Shown: piece after piece, positions 1 to 11,373 of the stretch | Numbering within the stretch: the first letter of the stretch is position 1 | Layout: every line of letters begins with the position of its first letter | NCBI GenBank assembly: GCA_963693285.1 | Contig: OY848921.1 | Coordinates: 8,420,919-8,484,918 of the forward strand | Direction of reading: 5' to 3' | DNA from: Xestospongia muta | Taxonomy: Eukaryota > Porifera > Demospongiae > Haplosclerida > Petrosiidae | Length of the DNA: 64,000 nt | The notes under the pieces: model-generated | Told to the model about the DNA's origin: nothing | The model's input: the letters and a program-made list of their open reading frames with translations, nothing else | Databases searched by the model: none | Program-made: the position numbers and the translations under genes

Positions 1-3
1 TAG

Positions 4-2645
4 ATGCCCCCTGGTCCTCCTGTACCTCCCTCAGGACAGTTCCCTCCCCCTAATATGCCCCCTCCCTCTGGTGGATATGACTATCCACCGAATGATTATA
101 GAGGACCTCCCCCAGGTCATGGTGGTTATGGCGGTAGAGGAGGTTATGGTGGACGAGGTGGATATGGTGGTTATAGTGGTGGTGGAGGTGGACGTGGTGG
201 TGGTGGTGGTGGACGTGGTTTCCGTGGCGGCGGACGTGGAGGTGGTGGAAGAGGAGGTTATCAATCTGGAGGGTGAGTATGATTGATACTTGTTTATTGT
301 CTATGATGTCATTATGACAACGTTGTTTTTGAATGGGTATTCAAATCAAATCCATGCAATAGGTCGAAATAGCAGCTGGTTATAATCAATTGCTCAGAGT
401 ATACTTCAAGCAAAAATATGAGATTTCTAAAATTAGAGTAATGGTTGTCATGGTTACATGTAGTGTTACAGTAAAATTGCTCTGATGAATTCATTTGATT
501 TGGCAGTCACAAATTATTTGGGGATTCTGTTAAAAAATACACAATATATCCAATTACCAATAAAAATAAATTTAGGTAACATTGGTTTACAAACACCACT
601 GACACAGTAACACATAAACACTGCAATTGTTAAATCTTCTTTGATCAGCCACGTGTGCTACAACAATTTACTTTGATGTTAACTAGACACTTCTGCTGTC
701 AGTGTTATTACGTCTACTAAACAAATCTTAGCATTCTAAATGACTTGAAAAACAATCTTAGCATGTTTTTTGTGAACTGTGAGCGATTTTAATTTAATTT
801 GTCACATTCCAAACTAACAGTTATGATAGTTAATAACATGTGACCAGAATAATGGAGATCATGTGACATACAAAGCATTGAGAACGAAAAACAAAAATAA
901 TAAGACACTTGGCGGTAAATTGACCACAATATAATAATTAATTAATACAATAGAATTATGTGCCCCTACGCTAAGAGAGAGTAATTGGCAGCTCCTATTA
1001 TTAACAAATAATTGATATCCATTCAGTATATAATATTATCTCTCATGTATAAAACATGTATTATTCTGTGTGTACTGTGTAACCCCTCCCTATTGCTGAT
1101 ACTCTCTCGTATATGATTACATCACTGGTTAATTGCTGGGGTACATCCATATTTCCCCTTCGTTATAATCATTATGTGGTTGCTGGATACGGTGCTCTCA
1201 TTGAAATAACAGGTTTAACTCAGGTAACGTAGTCAATAGTGTTACGTTATAAGGTAGTAATCATTACATCATAATGACATAATGTTACGTCATAAGGTAC
1301 TAATCATTACATCATAATGACATGTGTTACGTCATAATGACACTCTTTTTTATTTAATTTGGTATTAATGGGAAACAATTATAGAATTGTTTGAAAACAT
1401 TATGTAGAAACACATAATATCATTACATCTAAATTTTAACCCCCTGGGGCATAAACTACTTTACTTCAGAACCCTTGGTATGCGCTAGTAATATTGTCTG
1501 ATTTTATACATATTATATAATGTATATGGTATAAGGGTTAAAAATTGGTATGGTATCATTCTTGTAATTTACTCACTGGTCACACATAATAAGGTTACTA
1601 ATTGGTATAAATAGATTCCATCACTTGTATCTCACTTTCTACTTTATTCTAGGAGGAGGAGGAGGAGGAGGTGGAGCTAATAACTATGGTGGTATGGTTA
1701 AAAAGACACGTGACGATGCTGTGTTTGTGACCGGTATTGGTATCGATACCACTTTTGAGAATTTAAGAGATTTGTTCAGTTCTGTTGGGAATATCAAGGT
1801 ACTATGAATTAGCATGTCAAAGTACTTTGTTTTTTTGTAGGAGGACAAAAATACTGGACATTTTATGATCAAAATGTACAAAGACAAACAGAACAAGTTT
1901 AAAGGAGAATGTATGATCACATATTCTGCTACTGAAGGAGCTGATGGAGCAGTGAAGTACCTCAATGGTAGGATGGATTGACGGATAGACTAATGAATAA
2001 TCTTTACAATAACTATTTAGATCATGAATATAATGGTAACAAGTTGAAGGTTGAATACGCCTCTTACTACATCAATCAAGATGGCCCACCATCCTTTAAC
2101 TCGAGGGGACGTGGTGGCCCTCGTGGGGGTGGAGACCGAGGTGGAAGGGGAAGAGGTGGTGGTGACCGTGGAGGACGTGGACAACCAAACTATGTACAAA
2201 GTGAAGGTGACTGGCATTGTCCGGATCCAAAGCAAGTTGTTGTAGATAGAGCTAATACTTTGATTTGTTGTTTTTGTTATTTAGCTGTGGTAATCTGAAT
2301 TTTGCACGACGTATGGAATGTAATCGATGTAGGGCACCAAGACCAATCTGTAATTATAAAATAATACTTCCATAATTTATGATTCTTTCCAGCTAATTTT
2401 GAATATGGGGGACCACCTCATGGTGGAGGAGGAGGTGGTGGATTTGGAGGACGAGGTGGTCGAGATCGTGGTGGTGGGCGTGGTGGATTTGGAGGACGAG
2501 GGAGAAGTCGAGGAGATCGTGGAGGAGGACGTGGACGTGGTGGTCCAGATAGATATCGGTAAATTCTTTACCAATGATTACTTTATTTTAATTTTTTTAC
2601 ATTAGAAATGATAATCGTTTCGAGCGTAGGGATCATCCTTACTGA
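4..2645 (+). CDS. FET-family (FUS/EWS/TAF15/cabeza) RNA-binding protein, 5' end missing
   Basis: Nuclear RNA-binding protein of the FUS/EWSR1/TAF15 type, acting in transcription and splicing. Exons read: 4-272 (Pro-rich then RGG repeats), 1653-1798 and 1841-1967 (RRM, with DDAVFVTGIG as RNP2-like strand), 2021-2231 (RRM end, RGG), 2285-2349 (RanBP2-type zinc finger, W..CPDP.CGN and CNRC), 2393-2558 (RGG), 2606-2645. The last residues are RRDHPY, a PY nuclear localisation signal as at the C-terminus of FUS. The order RGG-RRM-RGG-ZnF-RGG-PY is diagnostic of the family. The usual N-terminal QGSY-rich domain is not seen and presumably lies left of the window. The intron before the zinc finger (2232-2284) starts GCAAGT, a GC-AG intron. 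Joining 272 to 1653 leaves a phase mismatch, so a small ex on or another donor is missing from this model. The FET assignment is firm; which paralogue is not. Confidence 0.88.
273..1652 (+). other. Long AT-rich intron/unresolved stretch of the FET gene
   Basis: About 1.4 kb between the first RGG exon and the first RRM exon, far longer than most introns here. No exon with RGG or RRM character is visible, but one short exon is needed to repair the phase (see the FET entry). Contains a small direct repeat of a TTACGTCATAA-like motif near 1240-1330. Nothing else recognised. Confidence 0.5.
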
Positions 2646-3015
2646 TATTGCTTACTATCTTTAAAAGACTTAAACTTTAGTTTTTTCTTGTCATGTTTTC
2701 TTTACTATTTTACAAATGTTTTCCACAAGACACATTGTACATTTGTTCAACACTATGTAATTACCCTAAAATAAATGTAGAAATTGTGTAACATTTGTTT
2801 CTTGTTAATCTCACGATTTCTTATAGTTATGACAAATATACATATATATCGTGTAAAATAAATGTAGAAATTATGTAATATTTGTTTCTTGTTAATTTCA
2901 TGATTTCTTATAATTATGACAAATATACACATGGATGATAGATGTTCCAGTCTCATTCTCATGTCTAGAGACTGGAACGCACACCTCAAGATTTTGGATT
3001 ACAACAAACATAATG

Positions 3016-4441
3016 CTAAACTTTAAAAGCATGTACAACTCTAGTAACATACTGACGACATACTGGACACTCATTAAGTTGTCGACCACATTTAACACAA
3101 GTTAACATATGACCACACTCTAATAAGACACAGTCAACTGGTTCATCCATACATATTTTGCAAAGAAACTCATTCTCAGCTTCTACCAAGAAATAAAACA
3201 TTACATATAAAGGAGTCTCAATTGAGAAGACCTCTAACATACTTATAAAGGACTCTCACTTGAGAACACCTCTAACATTATTACTTATAAAGGACTCTCA
3301 CTTGAGAACACCTCTAACATTATTACTTATAAAGGACTCTCAATTGAGAACACCTCTAACATACTTATAAAGGAGTCTCAATTGATAACACTTCTATTTA
3401 TACAAAGGACACTTGTTATACAATAAGTTTTATGGTTTTACTTGTAATATTTAGCAATTATTCAACTTGGTATGAGGACAATTTCTAATGTCCCATCATA
3501 AGGGTTTCTATTATATATGGTAATAATAGGACTATGTCTAGACTTACCTAAGTCTCCTGAATTGGCAATTTTATCACCCATTTCCTTTTGTTTTTCTCGT
3601 GCTTTCCACAAACGTTTCACTCTCTCTTGTAATTCTTCTTTCTCTACACACCCACGATAATCAATACAGTTACGTCGGAGGATTATTTTAAGTATTTTTA
3701 CTGGTAGCAAGCCAATTTCTCCTTCAGAATGTAAATCACTAAGATTGGTGACTAGACCAGGAATGAAATCCTAAGAATAGATGCATGTAAATATGAAACA
3801 GAAAATACTACAGGTCATTAGGTCTCAGACACATACTGCTATAGGAATAGGTCTGAAACTCTCTGTGGTATTACCTTTCTTACAGTTCTTTTTTGGATGT
3901 GGTTTGCACCATCCACTTCAATAGATCTTCCATTATGACTAGTATAACTAGTTTGACTGGTTGCAAAGTTCAATTCTCCCAGTACAGTGGGATTTCTGAG
4001 CATGTTCTGTGCCTCAAGTGCTCGTAAAGTCATCATTTCAGCTTGGTGTGTTAATATACCTTCAATTAATAGAGATATTCTATCTGGAGAGGAGGGTAAT
4101 TGGAGTCCATTCATGTGATAATAATAGCGTAAATCTGTCAACGACAGGCTTTCAAGTTGTGAACGGTGAAATAATTCTGAGTTAAAAATACGACATTTAT
4201 TACATTGAAGTCCATGGCCTTCAGTTGTATGTAGACATTGGTTACAAAATAGATTCTGGCAACTGACACAACTCTAGAATGAAGGTGGTACAGCTATCAC
4301 ATCAGACATTTGAGCATTTTATTGTTAAATAACGGATTATGAGTATCTCTATGTAATGCTTACCTTTTTTGAGAGTCTTAATCTTAATTCACGACCACAG
4401 GACTCACAAGGACGAGATCCAAGAAGAGGAGAGTTAGACAT
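3016..4441 (-). CDS. RNF34/RFFL: RNF34/RFFL-type E3 ubiquitin ligase (FYVE-like + SAP-like + RING)
   Basis: E3 ubiquitin ligase of the CARP/rififylin family, acting at endosomal membranes and on caspase/p53 pathways in vertebrates. Four exons: 4364-4441, 3875-4273, 3548-3770 and 3016-3182, giving about 288 residues in phase. The N-terminus has a FYVE-like finger with four CxxC pairs (CESC, CVSC, CNQC, CNKC), followed by a segment matching the first helical SAP-like motif of RFFL. A second helical motif follows ([20 protein letters not shown]). The C-terminal C3HC4 RING reads [19 protein letters not shown] and ends [18 protein letters not shown], almost identical in pattern to human RFFL. Its 5' end lies 180 bp beyond the THOC5 stop. 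Intron 3 carries a minisatellite. Whether it is RNF34 or RFFL cannot be decided; it may be the single pre-duplication gene. Confidence 0.93.
3195..3400. repeat. Minisatellite in intron 3 of the RNF34/RFFL gene
   Basis: About five copies of a roughly 30-45 bp unit containing ACTTATAAAGGACTCTCA followed by an ACACCTCTAACAT segment. Copies differ by insertion of a short ATTATT piece and by a few substitutions. It lies wholly inside the intron preceding the RING exon. Confidence 0.85.
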
Positions 4442-4623
4442 TTCGTTCAATTTATGTGTTTATTTGTGGACATGCAAGGGGGAATTCTATGGTAATATTA
4501 GCCACGCCCTTATAACCATCAATAATATTTATTAATATTTATTAACCATAATATTTATTAATAATAAGATAATTAAGTTACAATTGACAACAACCGGGCT
4601 TTCCCTCTAAAGAAAAAGAAAAA

Positions 4624-7600
4624 TTAACAATGTTTTCGTTTAGCATAGACTAACCTTGGACTAAATTTATTACCAGGAGCTGACGAAACTCGACATTGTA
4701 TATAAATATCAACTAAGAACTGTAGTCTGTTTAATTGAGCGAGAAGAAGTTTCTCGCCATATTTGTCAGGTGGTAGCGAAAGTGGATAATGGATATTGAC
4801 TTCTGCTTCAATATTCTGTTTGGAAATTTAGACAAAAGTTAGAGTTAAATAAAATAGTTAATTCACTTTTAATTGTATGTTGTACGGCACTCTCTGTCTC
4901 TCTGATAATTCAACAAGAACTGCTAATAGAGGTTTAGTTCTTGGATAGTCAGGTGTAAGACAGATTATACTGTGGAGACGTGCTATATTTAGTAATAGAG
5001 AATAAAGTGATACTAAAAATAACTACAAATAATTACATCATACTCCATAAGGATTTTTTAATGTAAAAATTTAACAGCAAGCACTTGTATTTAATGCTAT
5101 AAATAGTAACATCTAACCTTGTCCATGTTGAAATGTTGCTAGAAAGAACCGGTTTGCTCTCTCTTGCAAATTAAAAATGGCCAAACCTCCAAACTGAGAA
5201 TTTTGAACTTCTTGTAATGTCACTGATCGCCAACGAGTCAACTGTGAGAGAGAGGAACGTCCCACTTCATCTTCCTTACCCTCGTCACCAAAAACAGGAA
5301 GTTTTAATTGTTCTAATAAGTAATAAAATTAAAGGGGTTGGTATTAACTTATCACGCTAACCCAATACTGATAATTGGTTCATTAGATTGAGCTGTGATC
5401 TCATCCGATATCTTATCACCTTGATCATCTCTTGAACAGATTTAGCGGAGATTTCATTGTCTAATTTGATCTCAGTACTATCTTCAGACAATATAACAAC
5501 TCCACAAGCTTGTTGAACCCACTATATAGAGCAATTTAGCTTATTAATGGTAGCTATCCTAGGTCACTGTGGTAAGTATTGATGTTTACTAGTCTAGAGC
5601 TTACTAATGGTAGCTATCCTAGGTCACTGTGGTAAGTACTGATGTTCACTAGTCTAGAGCTTACTAATGGTAGCTATCCTAGGTCACTGTGGTAAGTACT
5701 GATGTTTACTAGTCTAGAGCTTACTAATGGTAGCTATCCGAAATCATTGTGCTAAGTACTGATGTTTACTAGTCTAGAGCTTACTAATGGCCATGGAAAG
5801 TGCCTAACCTTATAAGGAAATCCATATTGTCTGACAGCTGCTGAGAAGTTATCTCCTCCATATTTCCTTATTTGGGCAGAGACAGCAGCATTGGGGGAAG
5901 TCTTACCAGAATCTCCTTCAAATAAGTTATGAAGTAGAGCTGATTTGTCAATAAAAAGTGCTTTCTGGTTGTCATGGTTACTCTCTAGCTGTATTGTAGT
6001 GACCAGAGAACATATAGCATTGAAGAAAGGTAAGTATTGAAACACGACTGTCACTGAACCTACACCTGTTAATGGATGTACAAATTAATAAAATGGATAA
6101 ATGAAATCAAATGGATATACCTTTTGTAGTAATAATGAAACTAACAGAGAGAGGAAATGATTTTCTAAAAAGTGGTTCCTCTTCTAGAGATTTGGCTTTT
6201 TTTCCTCTTTTCTTTTTTTTCTACAAATCAAAATATAATTGTTACAATAAAACATAACATAATACTTTAGTAGTTGACTCCGCCTCCTGATCAGAATCGC
6301 TATCCTCTTGAACACCTTGTTCTTGTTGCCTAGCAGCCATAAAAGTCTTTGCCTCTTCTAAATCTCCTTCAATAACAACCTTTAAAAGTGGATCTGTATA
6401 ACAGATGTGTTATATAATGAAACACTGACTAATACATTTAATATTAACATATTAATAATGCTCATTAAATGTTACATAATATTACATAATATTACATAAT
6501 ACCTTGAGCTTTACTGTAGCCGTCAGCTTGTACATATATTGTATAAAGTGGCCTAAAATAAAAACACTATTGACAAATGTAGATCACATTATAAATATGT
6601 CTCCAATAAGAATGAAGGTCCAAAGTTGTAGTATAACATTAGGGGGTGTGGCTTACGTTGGCAGTAAGGTAGCCAAATGATATTGATCACGTTGCCAGTC
6701 AAGAGGCATATCAAAGAATTCCTGAAGTGGGAGAGTAGCTGTTCGGAGACGTTCTAAAGATGGGCGGAGACTGGAAAGTTTTTCATCAAGTTTTTGAGTT
6801 TCTTCTTCTTTAGATTTTATAGAAACTTCCAAAGAAGACTGTCGAGATGCTAATCTAAATTTAACATTTTAAAGGAGTTAAAAATAACCGATGGTGTCTT
6901 ACTGTTCTCTTTGTTTTAATTCCCATTCTAGTCTTGCTAGCATCAATTTATGAGAATCAGTCTGGGTTATTTCCTATAAAAATAAGAATCATTCCTTATC
7001 AAATTATACCACACACTCACAGGTTTAGTAATGGCCTCTGGTGCTGTATCATAGAATTCTTCTACATTTATCAAGTCAATGTCTTCGTGTTTAGACCTAT
7101 AACCACAAAATACTTAAAATCATTAGTACATTAACTTACTTAAATTCTAAACAACTCCTTATCTCTTTCTGCAAATGTTTAGCTTCATACTGGAGATTTT
7201 GTAGTTGAAGATGTAACTCATCAACACTTAGTTTTTTCTCCTGAGTCTTCTCTCTTGTGTCCTTACAGTAAAGATTTGAGAGTCGATTCAATCGACGTAG
7301 CTGAGCAAATAGCAAAGTACCAGCTCTCTGTTGAGCTCTCATTTCTTCTGCCTAAAAAAAAAAGAGATTATAATTAAGTGGGTGTGGTCTGTCATTACCC
7401 CTTTTGTTCCATTCGATTTGAGTTCTTTGACACGTGACATGACATCATTCAGTTTGCTACAAGCTATTTTAGCAGCTGCTGGGATAGCATTGTATCCTTG
7501 GTCCGGTAGTCTCTCACCAAACAGGGGTAGTCCACCCAATGTGCCACCTCCCTCTCTAGTGGGAGCCGTAACAATATGTGTGGGATCCTTTTTGGATCTT

Positions 7601-7704
7601 TTGGATTCTGGCTCGACCTTCTCTTCTTCTGTCTTGCTGGGAGTTGACCTGCTAGAAGGTCTTTCTCCACCTGCACTGGTTCTGTGTTTTCTCTTTGTAG
7701 ACAT
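4624..7704 (-). CDS. THOC5: THO complex subunit 5
   Basis: Subunit of the THO/TREX complex, coupling transcription to mRNA export in the nucleus. Thirteen exons join in phase from 7704 to 4624: 7399-7704, 7140-7351, 7021-7096, 6903-6973, 6657-6854, 6503-6552, 6266-6393, 6121-6220, 5809-6059, 5362-5521, 5118-5312, 4867-4982 and 4624-4815. The product is about 684 residues (human 683). Recognisable stretches are a Lys-rich N-terminus, a coiled coil with LQNLQYEAKHLQKEIRSCLEF, the SKHEDIDLINVEEFYDTAPE segment, an acidic DSDSD linker and the C-terminal NRLQFLVDIYIQ helix. The start is the first ATG, 101 bp from the preferred fucosidase ATG on the other strand. The intron 5522-5808 contains a 60-bp tandem repeat also found in the GRK gene. 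Confidence 0.95.
5538..5790. repeat. 60-bp tandem repeat, array 1 (THOC5 intron)
   Basis: Just over four copies of an exact 60-bp unit containing GGTAGCTATCCTAGGTCACT, then GGTAAGTACTGATGTT and CACTAGTCTAGAGC. The same unit forms a second array at 24184-24446 in the same orientation. Copies within and between arrays differ by only a few bases. The array ends 18 bp before a THOC5 exon boundary. Confidence 0.95.
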
Positions 7705-7805
7705 AATCGAACACGTGGTTAATGGAGTATACGGATTACGGAATTGACACGAGTTTTGGAGGTGTGTGTGGAGATGTGGTCGGAAGCTGTATCATTATAG
7801 CGAAA
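7705..7805. promoter_or_regulatory. Bidirectional promoter, THOC5 / GH29 fucosidase
   Basis: Only 101 bp separate the THOC5 ATG (minus) from the signal-peptide ATG of the fucosidase gene (plus); an alternative upstream ATG at 7722 would leave 17 bp. Both genes must share a compact promoter or use each other's 5' regions. No TATA box is evident. Confidence 0.5.
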
Positions 7806-9176
7806 ATGTCAAAGATAACACTCTTTCTTTTCTGTGCGTTTGTCTCATCTGTTCTCTCCTCATTTCCTCCTAAACCTACGGCAGATGTACTAGCCTGGAC
7901 AAATCTAGAAATTGGTATGATGTATTCCTACGGGATGGTATCTATGATGGAGAGTATTACCAATCATACTCAATACTTCTGCTACGGTGTGGGAGGGACG
8001 GCAACAAAGCTACCCCCTGCCTCACTCTTTAATCCTGAACAGATTAATCTAGATAACTGGTTAGATGCAGCTGTTGCTATCGGCGCAAAATATGCAGTGT
8101 TAGTTGCTCAACATTGTGGAGGGTTTAGTACATGGCCTACGGACATTGAGAAAGAGACTGGTTTTAACTATAAATATAGCATCAAGTACTCTCCGTTAAA
8201 TGGAGGCCAGTATGATCTCCTTGGAGAATTTATAAAGAGTTGTAAGAACCATAATATTCTGCCAGGAATATATTATAGTTTAAATGAAAACTTTTATCTC
8301 AATGTTGGACAGGGAAAAGTCCGGACGGCTCCTTTAGTTCCGGGACAAGCTAACGTCACTCAAGATCTATATGGGAAAATAGTATTAGCTCAAATGAAGG
8401 AATTATGGAGTAACTATGGACCATTAGCTGAGATATGGTTTGACGGTGGTTGCTCAGTTCCAGGGATATCAGATGCTATAAGTGATATGTTGTACGAGTT
8501 ACAACCTCATGCTGTTTACTTTGGTGGATGCGCTAAAGAAAATAATATTCGTTGGGTAGGTACTGAATCTGGTATGCCTGGATATCCTCTATGGAGTAAT
8601 TCAGATAATTGCAATGCTGGTTTGGGTAGCTCTGATGGAAATACATTTTGTCCTGCTGAATCTGATACAACATTACAAGTATATGATAATTGGTTTTGGC
8701 GTTCAGGGTTTCAAATTCGATCTCTTAGTGAACTTAAAACCATATACATGGATACAGTAGGACATAATACAAACTTACTGTTAAATGCAGCTCCCACTAG
8801 CCAAGGTCTCATTGCTGATCTCAGCATGCAGCGTTATAAAGAGTTCGGTGAATGGATCCAAAAATGTTTTGGAGAACCTGTGGTTGCTACCACTGGTCGA
8901 GGTAATATCGTACATCTCATATCAGGAGCAGGTCAGCCATTTCGGTATAATAAAATTGTGATTCAGGAAGATCAAACTAATGGACAAGCTGTGAATGAGT
9001 TCTCTATTTATGATCCTACGATAAGTGGTACAACTCCCGTCTTCTCTGGTGATTCAATAGGTCATAAATTGATTGTTAACGTAACCAATGTTGAGAGCCA
9101 TGAGTTAATACTTAATATCACAAAATTTACTATAAATCCAGTTATCTCTCATTTTGGAGTGTATTATTGTCCTTGA
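7806..9176 (+). CDS. Secreted alpha-L-fucosidase-like glycosidase (GH29), single exon
   Basis: Glycoside hydrolase family 29 protein of the plant/bacterial subtype, predicted to remove fucose from extracellular or lysosomal glycans. The 456-residue product starts with a clear signal peptide (MSKITLFLFCAFVSSVLSS), which is why the ATG at 7806 is preferred over the in-frame one at 7722. The family shows in FNPEQINLDNW, AQHCGGFSTWP, the nucleophile strand LAEIWFDGG (Asp213), RWVGTE and NLLLNAAP. The normally conserved HHDG motif reads HCGG here, so two catalytic-pocket residues differ; activity or specificity may be altered. The gene has no introns although its neighbours have 9-13, suggesting retroposition or horizontal acquisition. 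It runs head-to-head with THOC5 and tail-to-tail with POLR3D. Confidence 0.85.
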   Translation: MSKITLFLFCAFVSSVLSSFPPKPTADVLAWTNLEIGMMYSYGMVSMMESITNHTQYFCYGVGGTATKLPPASLFNPEQINLDNWLDAAVAIGAKYAVLVAQHCGGFSTWPTDIEKETGFNYKYSIKYSPLNGGQYDLLGEFIKSCKNHNILPGIYYSLNENFYLNVGQGKVRTAPLVPGQANVTQDLYGKIVLAQMKELWSNYGPLAEIWFDGGCSVPGISDAISDMLYELQPHAVYFGGCAKENNIRWVGTESGMPGYPLWSNSDNCNAGLGSSDGNTFCPAESDTTLQVYDNWFWRSGFQIRSLSELKTIYMDTVGHNTNLLLNAAPTSQGLIADLSMQRYKEFGEWIQKCFGEPVVATTGRGNIVHLISGAGQPFRYNKIVIQEDQTNGQAVNEFSIYDPTISGTTPVFSGDSIGHKLIVNVTNVESHELILNITKFTINPVISHFGVYYCP

Positions 9177-9378
9177 TTTTGAGGCTTTGAGGTTGTAGTG
9201 CTACAATAACTGTAAATCATGACAATTTCATTTCAATTTTATACTTTCAAAATATTAACATAAATAATTCATACAATATTGGTCATAAATATAATTCAAA
9301 GACTTTTTAAAGGCTGAGATGATTCATTGAAAAAAAAACAAACGAAATAAATGAAGACATTTGATTTACGGGACAGTG

Positions 9379-11275
9379 CTATCTCTCGTTGTGTAAAAGA
9401 GACTCGATGTCTGGAGTACAGACCAATCGATGTGATAAGTGTCCCAGTACTGAGATAGAGGGAGGGGCAGAGTCCTTGTCTGATGTTCTGATGGAGACTA
9501 CTTCCTGAAGAAAACCACCTCTTGTTCCCATGGCAACATTCAATGTAGTGTCACCTAACAATAACCTAGTGTAATGGATGAATGAACACATTATGGATGG
9601 GCGGTTTATATAATAGAGGTACATTCATTGTTTCTTACGTTACATTTCCAGATTCATGTACTTGTAATCGTCCTATGACTCCTTCTGGAATGTTCCTTAA
9701 AGAATTTAGTGGTAAAGAGCTCTGTGCAAATTTAGAAACAAGTTACTAATAATAAAGTTCAATAGATCAAAAGTTCTATTACTAAAAATTGTTACTATTA
9801 TTAGACACAATGCTATTATGTTACTAAAAATAGATCACGTTTATTGTCACCTTTTCAGTGTCCTCCTTTTCTCCCTCTACTTCCATTGGATACTCCTCTC
9901 TTTGCAGAGGAAGACAATCTGGTAGTTGAAAAAATAAGAATTGACCTTTTGACCCCTAGAACAATACAACATTATATTTATTTAGACTATCAGATATAGC
10001 TTACCTCTGATGGAGTAAATAATTCAGCTGTTGTGATCTCGTGGGTTGTTTTACCAGATTGCTTGTCTGGTTTAACTGGTTTATGTATCAAATGTGGTTT
10101 GTCAACTTCCATTTGCTCATCATCACTAAGAGGTTCAGATTTCACTAAATTAGAATAAAATATTGAAACATTGTACCAGTATAGTTACCTTTCACAGGAG
10201 GCTTTATTTCTCTTGTTGACTTATTATGTAGTGAATTTTCCAATGGAAGTTGTACAGGTGGAAGAAGTGAGTGTGGAAATAATGTATCTCTTTGAGTTTC
10301 TGAAGTTATCTAGACAGAAAATACACCAGGAAATAAAATGTAGTATTAACATACTTCTTCTTCGTCTCCACTTGACAATACGTGTTGAGTTTTTACTTCA
10401 TCTTTAATAACTCTACAAGCAATAACATCATTATTAATATTATCATTTCATGATAATAATTATTAATACATTAATATTATTGATTACTTGTTTATTGTAG
10501 AATCTCTATTTGTTGATTTGCCTACTCTTGATGATGTTAGAGAACTAGACACTATAGATAAAAGAGTTAGTATGTTAACAAAAATTTAGAATATTAGTAT
10601 CGTTTCTAATAGACTAAATCTGGTCAAGAACTTGTTGACAAGTAAATTAATAAAGTAGATTATTAACTGTTTAATTTACTTTTATTATCAGTCATCATTT
10701 TCTCAGCTGGTCCCATACTGAAAACAGATGCAGACGCGATAATGTCTCTCTTTTTTCTTTCTTTACGCTTATCTCTTAACTCATCTCGTCTGGACTTTCC
10801 ATCTCTGTAATGACTCTCAGATCCAGATCTTGAAGTGGGTGTGGCCTGATTTTTCCCCTTCCTGTCATCACTGGACTCATTCTTTGGACGTCTAACTGGA
10901 ATAGTGGGCGTGAACACTCTCTAATGAAAGGAAATAAAATAGACCTAGGCATTGATGTACAATGCATTTAAAGTATGAGGAATGAATGGTCTATTCAGTA
11001 AACTTTAGGATACTAATGTAAACTATATTATGTTAGTTGTTTATATACCTTAGGAACACCTCCAAGAGTTAAATCTCTTTTTGGTTTAAGAGAAGGCAAC
11101 CTTTCTGATGAACACACAGATGACTGGTGATGTCGAGAACCTGATAATATTTGATACAATAATCAGTATAATTGAAAAAAAAACAGTTTATAATACCAGT
11201 TCTTGGAGTGAGTGTTGTCTTCCATTTTGTATGGCTGTTCTCTTCATTATCCTTTCTTTCTCCAGAGGAATACAT
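9379..11275 (-). CDS. POLR3D: RNA polymerase III subunit RPC4
   Basis: Subunit RPC4 (BN51) of RNA polymerase III, which pairs with RPC5 as the TFIIF-like module. Ten exons join in phase: 11197-11275, 11049-11140, 10680-10920, 10488-10551, 10355-10412, 10189-10309, 10005-10144, 9851-9955, 9639-9721 and 9379-9565, giving 389 residues (human 398). Signatures are the N-terminal LPSLKPKRDLTLGGVPK and FTPTIPVRRP, a basic KSRRDELRDKRKERKKRD region, and the C-terminal beta domain with GQFLFFQLPDCLPL, IPEGVIGRLQVHESGNV, LLLGDTTLNVAMGTRGGFLQ and VLGHLSHRLVCTPDIESLL. The start is the first in-frame ATG of exon 1, 98 bp from the sulfatase ATG on the other strand. Confidence 0.95.
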
Positions 11276-11373
11276 TCTTACGGAATCAAAACGCCATATA
11301 CATTTCTACCTGCATGCTCTGCTTTTAACGGTGGGTGTGGTCTTTGAAGTTGAGCCCCTCCCGACTGGAGAAA
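11276..11373. promoter_or_regulatory. Bidirectional promoter, POLR3D / arylsulfatase
   Basis: 98 bp lie between the two divergent start codons (taking the signal-peptide ATG at 11374). The in-frame upstream ATG at 11335 would shorten it further. It includes GGTGGGTGTGG near 11331, a copy of the CACCC-type 10-mer common in this window. Confidence 0.5.

Noticed and set aside
5538..5790. CRISPR-like array of regular repeats
   Set aside because: The whole 60-bp unit repeats without unique spacers and sits in a eukaryotic intron.
8041..8200. tRNA-like cloverleaf search across spacers
   Set aside because: No A-box/B-box pairs with a foldable cloverleaf were found anywhere in the window.
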